DNA of 64,000 nt from an uncultured Sutterella sp. (GCA_900543805.1 UQTE01000009.1:24684-88683); one strand, 5' to 3'; counted from the first letter of the stretch, positions 17,701-25,614 are shown. Numbers and translations are program-made. Notes: a model not told the origin generated them from the sequence alone.

Positions 17701-18038
17701 CCAAGGTCTTCAAGGAGGGGCCCAATTCCGACGTCTGGAAGGCGAACAAGGAATTCATGTGGCCTTATGCGCCGCACTACGAAGCCTACGCCACCAACCT
17801 CGGAGCGGGCGACCGCGAGGCGGCGCTCTCGCTCGTGAGGAGCTGCGCCACGGCGCACAACTCGCAGCAGGCGTCGCTCTACGGCACGATGTGCCGGCAC
17901 GCGGACGTGATGTTCCGGGAAAATCCGCCGTCCTTCTTCGACATCATGTCGCTCGTCATCGAGCAGCACCTGAAGTCGGCCGTCTCGCGTCTGGGCTTCA
18001 GGGCGTCCTACCGCTACAGCCACAGCGACGTGTTCTGA
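14778..18038 (+). CDS. Large T3SS-locus protein with ABC1/UbiB-type kinase domain, effector candidate
   Basis: This protein has 1086 residues. The N-terminal half (1-500) is helical with one hydrophobic helix at about 39-58. A complete ABC1 (UbiB/ADCK) kinase-like fold follows: a KxGQ-equivalent as KMLQ (511-514), the alanine loop LGAASVGQ (568-575) that replaces the glycine-rich loop, the VIKILRPD strand with Lys594, ELDLRIEAEN (635-644), the catalytic-loop equivalent HGDLHAGN (771-778) and the metal-binding DFGN (790-793). Canonical UbiB has HxDPHPGN, so this is divergent but complete. Residues 830-1086 form a further helical region. Normal UbiB is about 540 residues, is a ubiquinone-pathway protein and is not found in T3SS operons. 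Placement between translocator and gatekeeper genes suggests an exported, perhaps membrane-bound, effector; export itself is unproven. An internal regulator is the alternative. Confidence 0.85.
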   Translation: MTGIDALSGQNRINADLLIDHSVNLDELAPTHFSTATKVILGIFTLGIGAIALAIVEHVSKSHQAALAQDIINLKDELSRLSVNQLHMVMVGGKKVTLEQTQVDGPLWVSFEEGGQVHRIQSNYNPASLVDRLENDMVSHLEFYGRDEAVRILSRESALLPPDEALSTHSSRLRELSLLTLEGTLGYRPADLSTTSTKLLAQFAISAACGHLRTEEDVQYLLDTIGNAQRINDEEVLELLAQLDGEIVASGRESVDRVVRTDVLRAGEPKADAASDPGAATRQLLADLILNRETDIVDRYAEQPGERVRHTLLAHVDTIAHLIKDPSGLQSLPAPLRPAVEDFIDSYRSNLAANVALSLLPEATIAEQLRGVLSDPSNAVVNQRTYAQLELNIGEMTTRAASEIQETVRREFANLMADRAGDGAPAADAKPEPARGTVEWLDYKLTKSGVDLESDGYGRFMRLVLDRYFEDMPEIDQRAMLSSMLRFAPDDASPGQLLGALLKGAGPIMQKMLQGLNVAGMDPTFREALQDMKSNLAPIPENVVKAHLLHMVESSHGQIRSIDVTRSLGAASVGQALLCNMTLADGSTREVVIKILRPDAKARAQREAEIFRSAARRVNGMPVTFEGQLARIMDELDLRIEAENIRKGQIYNLKPVNGNPPAIASMSLNEFVEPTANTLVIDKAPGQTVDKYLADVGRKLDALIDPLAATGDAPAGRVRTWTHERISQEDSLERQRQLLELHHELYVSYQLLAHFAKQWVTEGIFGKGFYHGDLHAGNMMIDKERLTVIDFGNATTLGEQEQTEVTRMVAAAAARDSKLFLEGYRGLLSDRGKVVFKQKEAEIRAVVDDVLRCGTVEDTAKRIAVLLTELQKLGLELPAPIFNFSQCQMRLQGAMEEMAGLFERIRTAFFKAGGHAEVFEMLDPLALGWRISESEGFVGTLHGYQQVRDATDAPFAATTDPDEFGLTSVVEQSFAKVFKEGPNSDVWKANKEFMWPYAPHYEAYATNLGAGDREAALSLVRSCATAHNSQQASLYGTMCRHADVMFRENPPSFFDIMSLVIEQHLKSAVSRLGFRASYRYSHSDVF

Positions 18039-18050
18039 CGGAGTGCATCC

Positions 18051-19163
18051 ATGGCGATCGAAGGCATTCACAACCCCTTTGCCGCGGGCTTCAACGCGAC
18101 CGCGGCCGCGCACGGCACCGAAGGGCCGCACGGACTCTTCATGGGTCACGCGGTGAAGGTGGAGGCGACCCCCGAAAAGCTCCTCGCCGACGCGGCGGAA
18201 GAAATCGGCTTTGCGCTCGACAAGACGCAGGACTACGAAATCAGCCGCCGCAAGGAGCGCAACGCCGCGAGGATTTCGGAAGAGGTGCTTGCGCGCTACC
18301 GCGCCCACCTCGAAGAGGCGGGCAAGTCGGAGGCGATGCATTCGACGATCGAGTCGCTCAAGCACGCCGCCGACGCCAAGAGTTTCCGGCAGGCGCTCGA
18401 AGAGGCCTTCCCGGATCCGGCCGACGCCTGGGCAGTGCTCGAGGCCGCCCGCGAAGCCTTCGCCGAGGATCCGGCCGTCTCGAACGACCAAACGGCGACG
18501 CTCGAGCGCGTCCGGGAGGAGTTCTTTGCGCAGAACCGCCGCGACATCGCGCTCGGCATGCGCGGCGCCGTCACGGGCCTTGACTTCGGGGACCTCGACG
18601 GCGCCTCGGCGCTCGGAAGTCTCTACCGCGACACGGTGGGCGAATTCACCGACGTGAACGAGGTCTATTCCGACATCTCCGCTCGCTACGGCGAGAAGTT
18701 CGACAAGGCCATGGACTTTCTCTTCGCGGCGATCAGCGCCGACATCGAAAGCGCCGCGCCGAGTCTCGAGATCACGCAGCTCGAATCCGTGCACAGGAAG
18801 CTCGGCGAAGTGCGTCTGACGCGAAGCGCCCACATCCTCTGCACGGAGGTGCTCAACCGCTGGAAGGACGTTCACGGAGGCGTCACGACGCTCACGCCCA
18901 TGAGTCTTCTGGGCGAAATCGTGGCGCTTCGCAGGCAGCCCTTCGTCGGCGCGAATCAGATCGACGACATCGCAAGGAAGGCCAATCCCGTCGACATCGA
19001 GCACGAAGTGCTCTTTCTGCAGGAATTCTTCCGCGCGGTGCGGGACCTTCCCGTGGAATTCTTCCCGGACGACGTCCACCGCCGGCAGCTTGTCGACGCC
19101 GTGCAGACGTCGCTTGACGGCGCCATCGAACGCGAAGACGAATGGCTCGCTTCACAAGAATGA
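18051..19163 (+). CDS. sctW: T3SS gatekeeper SctW (YopN-TyeA/BopN/HrpJ family)
   Basis: The 370-residue protein is all-helical with a polar N-terminal secretion/chaperone-binding segment (1-45). The HrpJ/YopN core is recognisable in the middle (for example FRQALEEAFPDPADAWAVLEAARE at about 105-127) and a TyeA-like C-terminal domain is fused (about 285-365, with HEVLFLQEFFRAVRDLPVEFF). It plugs the export gate until host contact and orders translocator before effector secretion. Start ATG at 18051 after GGAG. The order sctW, SycN-like, sctX, sctY, sctV is the same as in Yersinia (yopN-tyeA-sycN-yscX-yscY-lcrD). Confidence 0.9.
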   Translation: MAIEGIHNPFAAGFNATAAAHGTEGPHGLFMGHAVKVEATPEKLLADAAEEIGFALDKTQDYEISRRKERNAARISEEVLARYRAHLEEAGKSEAMHSTIESLKHAADAKSFRQALEEAFPDPADAWAVLEAAREAFAEDPAVSNDQTATLERVREEFFAQNRRDIALGMRGAVTGLDFGDLDGASALGSLYRDTVGEFTDVNEVYSDISARYGEKFDKAMDFLFAAISADIESAAPSLEITQLESVHRKLGEVRLTRSAHILCTEVLNRWKDVHGGVTTLTPMSLLGEIVALRRQPFVGANQIDDIARKANPVDIEHEVLFLQEFFRAVRDLPVEFFPDDVHRRQLVDAVQTSLDGAIEREDEWLASQE

Positions 19164-19174
19164 GGACCCTCTAA

Positions 19175-19552
19175 ATGTTGGAACGCGAACTTGCGGATTT
19201 CGGCGCCCGCATCGGAATTCCGAACCTCGCCTGGGGCGAGGGAGACGCCCTTACGCTCACCTTCGACGACCTGGGCTCGCTCACGCTCGCCTGCCCGAAG
19301 TCCGAAGAGGACGACTTTCTTCTCACCTTCTCGCGTCCCGCGCGGCCCGACGAAGCCCGCCGCGCCTTTTGGGCGTTTCTTCGTGCCGCGCACTGGACCT
19401 CTCGTCAGCCCTACGCCCTCGCGGCGGGGATGCATAATGACCGCTGGATTCTTGGGATCAAACTTCCCCTCGCCCGCGTGAGCGGCGCCGAACTCGAAAG
19501 CGCGCTTCGGCATCTTCTTCAACTCGAGACGTCCCTTTTTGAAGGCCGCTGA
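19175..19552 (+). CDS. SycN-like class I T3SS chaperone
   Basis: The 125-residue protein has the CesT fold pattern: an N-terminal helix (LERELADFGARIGI), strands (DALTLTFDDLGSLTLACPK), a helix with ARRAFWAFLRAAHW, a final strand pair and a C-terminal helix (ELESALRHLLQLE). It follows sctW as sycN follows yopN-tyeA, and length equals SycN (123). It probably pairs with the YscB-like protein from the opposite operon to bind SctW. Start ATG behind GAGGA. Confidence 0.75.
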   Translation: MLERELADFGARIGIPNLAWGEGDALTLTFDDLGSLTLACPKSEEDDFLLTFSRPARPDEARRAFWAFLRAAHWTSRQPYALAAGMHNDRWILGIKLPLARVSGAELESALRHLLQLETSLFEGR

Positions 19553-19569
19553 TTTTCTCCGCACGAACC

Positions 19570-19938
19570 ATGCCCTCACGCATCGACTCGCTACTCAATC
19601 CTTCGATCGGCATCGCCGATCTTTTGCCCATGCCCGACGCCGCGGCGCTCCCCGAGGCGCGCGACCTCGGCACGAACCTCCTGCAGGAATCGGGCCTTGA
19701 GAACCTCTTTCGCACGGCGAACAGCCGCTCGGCCCTCGAAGCCCTTCTCTGCCCCGACATCGGCGACGGGTCGCTCGTGAGTCCCGAAATCTTCGAGGCG
19801 GACCTTCACGCGCTTCTCGAAAAGCTTCGCAAAAGCGAAAACCCGAAGATTCAGGCGCTCGTTCGCGAAGAAATCGAACCGCTCCTGCAGAACGGTCTTC
19901 TTCTCACCGCCTACCGCAATCTGATGCTCGGAGGTTGA
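19570..19938 (+). CDS. sctX: T3SS early-secreted accessory protein SctX (YscX type)
   Basis: The 122-residue protein has exactly the length of YscX. It carries an IGI-x-x-L motif near the N-terminus (residues 13-18), a middle R-S-A-L-E-A-L segment followed by DGSLVSPEIFEADLHALLEKL, and a helical C-terminus, in register with the YscX pattern RS-L-W-D and Q-D-Y-R-R-E-L. YscX is restricted to the Ysc family, binds YscY and SctV, and is required for export of early substrates. The neighbours sctY and sctV confirm the call. Confidence 0.85.
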   Translation: MPSRIDSLLNPSIGIADLLPMPDAAALPEARDLGTNLLQESGLENLFRTANSRSALEALLCPDIGDGSLVSPEIFEADLHALLEKLRKSENPKIQALVREEIEPLLQNGLLLTAYRNLMLGG

Positions 19939-19942
19939 CGCC

Positions 19943-20347
19943 GTGACGCAGAACGCTATGCCGAACCTCACCGAGGACGAAAAGAAGACCCTCTCGGTCC
20001 TCGCCTTTCTCTTTTTCCGCATGGGGATGGAAGACCGCGCACGCCGCTTTTACGAAACGATCGCGGAACTGAGCACCCCGGGAACCCCCGACTTCCGCTT
20101 CGCCAAGGCGGGGCTTGCCGCCGCGGCGCTCGAGGCGGGCGACGCCGAAACGGCGCTTCGCGAAGTTCGCGAGGCGCTCGCGGGCGGACCGCTTTCGACG
20201 CGCGACGCGACGCTTCACTGGCTTCGCTCCCGGGCTCTCTGGGCGCTCGGACGAAAGGAAGAGGCCCGCGCCGCGCGGGAAACCTTCCTTTCGATGCGCG
20301 GCGACGCCTTCTCGACCGAAGACGAAGACGCCGCGAAGGTACAATGA
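19943..20347 (+). CDS. sctY: SctX chaperone SctY (YscY type, TPR)
   Basis: The 134-residue protein starts at a GTG (19943) directly after GGAGG that overlaps the sctX end. It has TPR-like helices (about 15-115; for example FFRMGMEDRARRFYETI and AGDAETALREVREAL). YscY (114 residues) is the TPR chaperone of YscX. The C-terminal 15 residues are acidic and probably disordered. Position between sctX and sctV is diagnostic. Confidence 0.85.
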   Translation: MTQNAMPNLTEDEKKTLSVLAFLFFRMGMEDRARRFYETIAELSTPGTPDFRFAKAGLAAAALEAGDAETALREVREALAGGPLSTRDATLHWLRSRALWALGRKEEARAARETFLSMRGDAFSTEDEDAAKVQ

Positions 20348-20382
20348 ACGTTACGCCCTCCACAAGCCAACCCTAGATCAGC

Positions 20383-22479
20383 ATGCCGTCCCTTCTTCAA
20401 AAAGCCGGATCCCTGACCACCTCGATCGCGCGGCACAGCGACGTCGCCATGGTCGTCCTCATCGTGGTCGTGATCGCGCTCATGATCATTCCGTTGCCGA
20501 CGCCGCTCGTCGACACGCTGATCGGCGCGAACCTCACGCTGTCGTTCCTCATGCTGATGATGGCGATGTACGTGAAGACGCCTCTGGAGTTCTCGGTTTT
20601 TCCGACGATGCTCCTCTTCACGACGCTCTTTCGCGTGGGCCTCAACATCACGACGACGCGCCTGATCCTCCTGCAGGCCGACGCCGGTGAAATCATCTTC
20701 ACCTTCGGCGAATTCGCGACGGGGAGCAACTTCGTCGTGGGCGCCGTGGTCTTCCTGATCCTCACGATCGTGCAGTTCCTCGTGATCGCCAAGGGTGCGG
20801 AACGCGTGGCCGAAGTCGGCGCGCGCTTCACCCTCGACGCCATGCCGGGCAAGCAGATGTCGATCGACGCGGACCTGCGCGCGGGCGTGATCGACATGGA
20901 AGAGGCCCAGCGCCGCCGCGACGACGTGCAGATGGAGAGCAAGATGTACGGCGCCATGGACGGCGCCATGAAGTTCGTCAAGGGCGACAGCATCGCCGGC
21001 ATGGTCGTGACGCTCGTCAACATCGTGGGCGGCACCATCATCGGGATGACGCAGCGCGGGATGTCCGCAGGCGACGCCCTGCAGCTCTACGGCGTGCTTA
21101 CGATCGGCGACGGTCTCGTGAGCCAGATTCCCTCGCTTCTCGTCTCGATTTCCGCGGGCATCCTCATCACGCGCTCGGGCGACTCGCGCGAAGACATGGG
21201 CTCTCAGGTCGGGAAGCAATTCTTCCGTCAGCCGCGCGCCCTTGAAATGGCGGGCGCCCTCATCTTCCTCTTCGCGCTCATTCCGGGCTTCCCGAAGCCC
21301 CAGCTCTTTACGCTCGGCTTTGCCGTCGGGGGCTTTGGCTACATGCTTCGCCGCATCGACGAAAACCGCGCCGCCGCGCCCTCGCCCGAAGCCGCGCTCG
21401 AGAAGACCCTCGCTCCGGTGGGCGCCAAGGCGAAGCCCAAGCGCGCCGTTTCCGGAGAGGAATTCTCGCCCACGGTCCCGATCATTCTCGACATCGCACC
21501 CGACATCGGCGAGTCGATCAACTACAACGACCTCAACGGCGACCTCATCGAACTGCGCCGCGCGCTCTACTTCGACCTGGGCGTCCCCTTCCCCGGGATT
21601 CATCTGCGCCCGAACCCGAATTTGCCCTCCTTCGCCTACACGCTGAACCTCAACGAAATTCCGATCGCGACGGGTCAGCTCGTGAAGGGCTGCGTGATCG
21701 TGCGCGAAACGCCCGAGAACCTCGCGCTTCTCGACATCGAATGCCGCGAGACCGCGCCCTTCCTTCCGAACGTAGACTCCGTGTGGGTGTCGGCCAAAGA
21801 CGAAAAGCGCCTCACGGCCGCGGGGATCGCCTGCATGAATCATTCGAAGATTCTCGCCTTCCATCTCTCGCTTCTCTTGACGCGCCATGCGGAAAGCTTC
21901 ATCGGGATGCAGGAGACGAAGTACCTCCTCGACAAGATGGAGGAGCGCGCCCCCGACCTCGTGCACGAAGCGACGAGACTTTTGCCCGTGCAGCGAATCG
22001 CCGAAATCTTCCGGCGTCTCGTGCAGGAGCGCGTCTCGATCCGCGATCTCCGTTCGATTCTGCAGGCTCTGATCGAATGGGCCCCGAAGGAAAAGGACGT
22101 GGTGATGCTCACCGAATACGTCCGCAGTGCGCTCAAGCGCCAGATCTGCTACATGCACTCGAAGGGCCAGAACATGCTCCCCGTCATTCTGATGGAGCCG
22201 CAGGTCGAGGAAACGATCCGCAAGGCCGTGCGCCAGACGTCGGCCGGGGCCTTCCTTTCGCTCGATCCGGGTTCTTCGCAGCGCATTCTCGACGCCCTCG
22301 AAAAGACGGCCGGGAAGTACCGCACGAGTACGCAAAAGCCCGTGCTGCTCGTGAGCATGGACATCCGCCGCTACGTACGGCGTCTGATCGAGTCGAAGTT
22401 CTACGAACTCCCCGTCATGGCCTATCAGGAAGTGACGCCCGAGATTTCCGTGCAGCCCGTGGCCCGGATTCACATCTGA
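20383..22479 (+). CDS. sctV: T3SS export gate protein SctV
   Basis: The 698-residue FHIPEP-family protein has seven or eight transmembrane helices in residues 20-320, the conserved FPTMLLFTTLFRVGLNI segment (about 67-83) and the cytoplasmic FHIPEP loop region (about 130-175). A cytoplasmic nonameric-ring domain covers about 365-698. It couples proton flow and substrate-chaperone docking to export. Last gene of the operon; an intrinsic terminator follows 20 bases after the stop. Full length for the family (680-710). Confidence 0.97.
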   Translation: MPSLLQKAGSLTTSIARHSDVAMVVLIVVVIALMIIPLPTPLVDTLIGANLTLSFLMLMMAMYVKTPLEFSVFPTMLLFTTLFRVGLNITTTRLILLQADAGEIIFTFGEFATGSNFVVGAVVFLILTIVQFLVIAKGAERVAEVGARFTLDAMPGKQMSIDADLRAGVIDMEEAQRRRDDVQMESKMYGAMDGAMKFVKGDSIAGMVVTLVNIVGGTIIGMTQRGMSAGDALQLYGVLTIGDGLVSQIPSLLVSISAGILITRSGDSREDMGSQVGKQFFRQPRALEMAGALIFLFALIPGFPKPQLFTLGFAVGGFGYMLRRIDENRAAAPSPEAALEKTLAPVGAKAKPKRAVSGEEFSPTVPIILDIAPDIGESINYNDLNGDLIELRRALYFDLGVPFPGIHLRPNPNLPSFAYTLNLNEIPIATGQLVKGCVIVRETPENLALLDIECRETAPFLPNVDSVWVSAKDEKRLTAAGIACMNHSKILAFHLSLLLTRHAESFIGMQETKYLLDKMEERAPDLVHEATRLLPVQRIAEIFRRLVQERVSIRDLRSILQALIEWAPKEKDVVMLTEYVRSALKRQICYMHSKGQNMLPVILMEPQVEETIRKAVRQTSAGAFLSLDPGSSQRILDALEKTAGKYRTSTQKPVLLVSMDIRRYVRRLIESKFYELPVMAYQEVTPEISVQPVARIHI

Positions 22480-22499
22480 GCGCCGCCGCGGTCCAACGC

Positions 22500-22543
22500 A
22501 AAAGGATCCGCACGCCCGTCGGGGCGCGGATCCTTTTGCTTTT
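22500..22543. terminator. Bidirectional intrinsic terminator after sctV
   Basis: AAAAGGATCCGC and GCGGATCCTTTT form a long stem with a small GC-rich loop; T-rich sequence follows on both strands. It ends the plus-strand T3SS operon and can also end the convergent minus-strand binding-protein gene. Confidence 0.9.
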
Positions 22544-22561
22544 CTTGGGAGACGGGCTTCG

Positions 22562-23671
22562 TCACTTCTGCGTGACGAAAGCCTTTTCCATGGTGACGAG
22601 CACGCCGAAATCCGGCGTCCAACCGATTTCGAGCGCGCTCACTAGGTTGATGACGAAGCGGGTCCGCTCGGCAAAGACCTGCGGACACTTGCGCGGGGAC
22701 GTCCCTTCTAGGACGCGTCGGATCACGTCCGCTTCAAAGGCGCCGTAGCCCTCGAAACTTTCGTTCCCGACGCCAAGCAGGATTCCGTGCTCGACGAACT
22801 CCTCTCCCGACTGCGCAAAGCTCGCCATTGCGTATTCCGCAAGGAGACGCGTAAGCTCTGCATATTCGTCCGAGGTCGCCCGGAACCAGTGAAAGACGAC
22901 CGCGTCGCATCCGCGGCGGTGCGCCTCGCGAACGGCTTCGAGAATGTCCGCGAAGCGCTTGGCGGCTCCTTCGCCGTCGTCGGAGTACGTAATACACTCA
23001 AAACCCGCGCCCAGGCTTCGACACGAGGCTTCTACCTCCCCGGCGCCCGCCTTCTCGACGGACGACGCCGCGACGACGAGCGCAAGCCGCCGGAAGGGAC
23101 GAAGCGCATGAAAGCCCCTCACCTCTTCTCCATACGGATCGCGCCGCACGAGCGCATGGAGGTTCTCGCGGCCCGAATCCGTTTCCGAGGCGACGATCCC
23201 CGTTTGAACGGGGTTCGAGCTTCCGAGCGAGAGAACGGGAATTTCCGAGGTGAGCTTCGGGATGTCGAGACCCGCCTCCGTGCCGAAGGTGAAGATCATG
23301 TCCACGTCGCGGCGCGTCCTCAGACGCTCTGCGATGTCGGCATTCACTTTCTCGCGCACGTCCCTGTCCCACTGATAGCTGTAGTGACCGTCGGGGAGAA
23401 AGCGAAGCGCGCCCGAAGCGTGGGTCAGCGCCTCCCACAGGTCCGACGTGTCCTCGCGGTCCGAGTCCGCCACGTGCGGCACGTCGCGCACGAGGCCGAG
23501 GGCTTCGAGTCCGGCGATCGTGGCTTCGAAAATGCGCCGGTAGCGCACGTAGTCGCCGCCCGTCACGAGGATGACGTTTTTGGGCGTTCCCGACTGAGCC
23601 GCCTTCGCGGGCGGTGCGCCCGCCGCGAGGAGCGAAAGAAAGAGAAGCGCTTCACGTCTCGTCAGCATCAT
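22562..23671 (-). CDS. Exported ABC-type (ABC_sub_bind) periplasmic binding protein
   Basis: The 369-residue protein starts at the ATG at 23671, overlapping the stop of the upstream phosphatase gene. A signal peptide (residues 1-25, MMLTRREALLFLSLLAAG then AAQ) has a weak Tat-like RRE. The mature protein is a two-lobe binding protein of the ABC_sub_bind (PF04392) type: VILVTGGDYVRYR, a lobe with MIFTFGTEAGLDI and IPVLSLGSSNP, and a C-terminal lobe with GILLGVGNESFEGYG. No ABC permease or ATPase is adjacent. Because it is co-transcribed with a membrane phosphatase bearing a large periplasmic sensor, it may deliver a ligand to that sensor; this is inference. Confidence 0.78.
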   Translation of the reverse strand: MMLTRREALLFLSLLAAGAPPAKAAQSGTPKNVILVTGGDYVRYRRIFEATIAGLEALGLVRDVPHVADSDREDTSDLWEALTHASGALRFLPDGHYSYQWDRDVREKVNADIAERLRTRRDVDMIFTFGTEAGLDIPKLTSEIPVLSLGSSNPVQTGIVASETDSGRENLHALVRRDPYGEEVRGFHALRPFRRLALVVAASSVEKAGAGEVEASCRSLGAGFECITYSDDGEGAAKRFADILEAVREAHRRGCDAVVFHWFRATSDEYAELTRLLAEYAMASFAQSGEEFVEHGILLGVGNESFEGYGAFEADVIRRVLEGTSPRKCPQVFAERTRFVINLVSALEIGWTPDFGVLVTMEKAFVTQK

Positions 23672-25614
23672 TCTTCCTCCTGCGTGTGCCGAATGGCGAG
23701 CATCGTGATGTCGTCCGACTGCGGCATGGTCTTTCGCCAGGCGACGACCGCTTCGAGCATGCCGTCCACGAAGGCCCGCGGGTCGTTCGAAGAGCGGGCT
23801 TCGGCGGCCGCAAGGATCCCTTTTTCGCCGAAGAGTTCCCGGTTTTCGTTCATGGCTTCCGATACGCCGTCGCTGTAGACGAAGAAGAGGTCCCCCGGTC
23901 TCAACTGCAGGGCGTAGCCCTGGTACTGCGCCTCTTCGAAGACGCCCACGAGCGGACCGCTCACGTTGCGCACCGCCTGAGGCGGCTTGCCGCGGTCGGC
24001 CGGGAGCCAATACGGTGGACAATGTCCGCCGTTCGCATAGGTAAGGAGTCCCGTGTCGGGCTCGAAAATCCCGATCCAGAGCGTTACGAACATGCAGTTT
24101 TCGTTGTTCGCCGCCAATCGGTCGTTCACCGTCTTGATGACGGCGGCGGGCTCGAACCCGTTGCTCAAGGCGTTTCGGATGAGCGTGAGCGTCACGCTCA
24201 TCATGAGGGCGGCGGAGACGCCCTTGCCCGAGACGTCGCCCAACACGAGCGCCCGCCGTCCGCCCGGCAGACGGATTACGTCAAAGAGATCGCCCCCGAC
24301 TTCCTTTGCGGCCACCATCTTCGCCGCCGCATCGAAGCCTTCCGCATGAAACGCTGCGTCGTCCTTGGGAAGCATGCTCGTCTGAATTTCACGCGCGGCG
24401 TTCAATTCGCCTTCGATGCCGTGCTGCTTCGCAAGCGACGCCTTCAGGTCGCGCACGTTCTTGTCGAGCGCCACGAGCATCTGCGAGAAGGCGCGCGCCA
24501 CGTTGCCGATTTCATCGCGGCGCTTTGCCGGAAGGCTCCCCATGAGGGAGGAAAGGCCTTCGCCCCCGGCATCGTCGAACCGATAGGATTCGAGCCGCTT
24601 GGCGGTTGCGGAGATCCTGCCGAGCGGATTGAGGATTCTCGTAACGAGCGCAATGCCGAGAACCGAGATCACGCCGAAGAGAAAGAGCGCGATCCGCACG
24701 AGCTCGAGCGCGTGACGCGAGGCGGGCTCCGTAATGGTCGAAACCGGCACGGCCGTGCGGATCGACCAGTTGAGCGCGGGAAAGCGCCGCTCCAAGGTCA
24801 GATACGGAGTGCCCCCGAGCGTCACGGTGCCCGAAGTGACGGTGTTCCCTTCATTGAGCGCCAACCGCTCCGTAGGGGCCGACCAGGCCATGGGGAAGGA
24901 ACCGCGCCAGACGATGTTGCGCCCCTCCCCGTCCACGACGGCGAGCGACGCGTCCTTCGGAAAATCGAGCGAAACCACCCGGTCGGAGAGGCGCTCGGCA
25001 TAGAGCTGTCGCTGCGCCGCCGGCGGGACTTCGAGATAGTCGACGTTCTGCATGACGACGGCGATCACGCCGTCGATCTTTCGAAAGACCGTGAGATAGG
25101 GCTTTTCTTCCCCCCTTTCGTTCCTTACGCGGAAAAAGCTGCGGAAATCCCGCTGGAAGTTGCGGTCCGTATCGGAGACGATCGTTCGAAAGGGGACGCC
25201 GAGCCAGTCGGCGCCGTTTCTGCCGTAGAGCGCCTCGACCGCGGGAGAAGTTCTCACGAAAGTGCCGTCGGGACGAAGGACCGCCGTATGGGTGTCCCAC
25301 TTCTCGAGCATGTACGTGAAGACGTCGTCCTTCTTCTCCAGGACGCCCGCGCGCCACCAGGACTCGATCGCGTCCAGTTCCGAACGGATGTCGTCCATTT
25401 CGATCGAGATCTTCTGCGTGACGAGACTCTGCTCGCTCAGAACCGAAAGACGCAGGTCCTCTTCGAGCATTCTCGAGAGACTCACGAACCGTTCGCGGGC
25501 GGCTTCGATCGAATGGTCGTAGACGTCCCGATAACCCATCCAGATCAACGGGAAGCTCGCCATCGACACGATCGCGCCGATCGCAATCACCAACTTCACG
25601 CGTAATGAGAACAT
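23668..25614 (-). CDS. Membrane sensor PP2C/SpoIIE-type serine phosphatase (RsbU/BtrU-like)
   Basis: The 648-residue protein has a transmembrane helix at about 7-27, a large periplasmic dCache-like sensor (about 30-300), a second helix (about 305-325), HAMP (about 325-385), a short coiled coil, and a C-terminal SpoIIE phosphatase domain (about 430-645). The phosphatase motifs are visible: EIQTSMLP, KEVGGDLFDV, LVLGDVSGKGVSAALMM, FVTLWIGIF, TYANGGHCPP, FFVYSDGVSEAMN and SDDITMLAI, with the metal-binding Asp residues intact. This is the architecture of RsbU-type partner-switch phosphatases; Bordetella BtrU has it and controls T3SS. No anti-sigma kinase or STAS antagonist is present nearby. Confidence 0.9.
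   Translation of the reverse strand: MFSLRVKLVIAIGAIVSMASFPLIWMGYRDVYDHSIEAARERFVSLSRMLEEDLRLSVLSEQSLVTQKISIEMDDIRSELDAIESWWRAGVLEKKDDVFTYMLEKWDTHTAVLRPDGTFVRTSPAVEALYGRNGADWLGVPFRTIVSDTDRNFQRDFRSFFRVRNERGEEKPYLTVFRKIDGVIAVVMQNVDYLEVPPAAQRQLYAERLSDRVVSLDFPKDASLAVVDGEGRNIVWRGSFPMAWSAPTERLALNEGNTVTSGTVTLGGTPYLTLERRFPALNWSIRTAVPVSTITEPASRHALELVRIALFLFGVISVLGIALVTRILNPLGRISATAKRLESYRFDDAGGEGLSSLMGSLPAKRRDEIGNVARAFSQMLVALDKNVRDLKASLAKQHGIEGELNAAREIQTSMLPKDDAAFHAEGFDAAAKMVAAKEVGGDLFDVIRLPGGRRALVLGDVSGKGVSAALMMSVTLTLIRNALSNGFEPAAVIKTVNDRLAANNENCMFVTLWIGIFEPDTGLLTYANGGHCPPYWLPADRGKPPQAVRNVSGPLVGVFEEAQYQGYALQLRPGDLFFVYSDGVSEAMNENRELFGEKGILAAAEARSSNDPRAFVDGMLEAVVAWRKTMPQSDDITMLAIRHTQEEE

Noticed and set aside
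14577..19079. 1500-codon open frame on the minus strand opposite the ABC1 gene and sctW
   Set aside because: Antisense shadow in high-GC DNA; composition (many Arg, His, Val) is typical of shadows and the plus strand has recognisable motifs.
20215..22473. 752-codon open frame opposite sctV
   Set aside because: Antisense to a full-length sctV; no family similarity.
22562..24022. Longer 486-codon version of the binding-protein gene
   Set aside because: The extra N-terminal part lies entirely within the phosphatase gene in another frame; the signal peptide and ribosome site mark the start at 23671.
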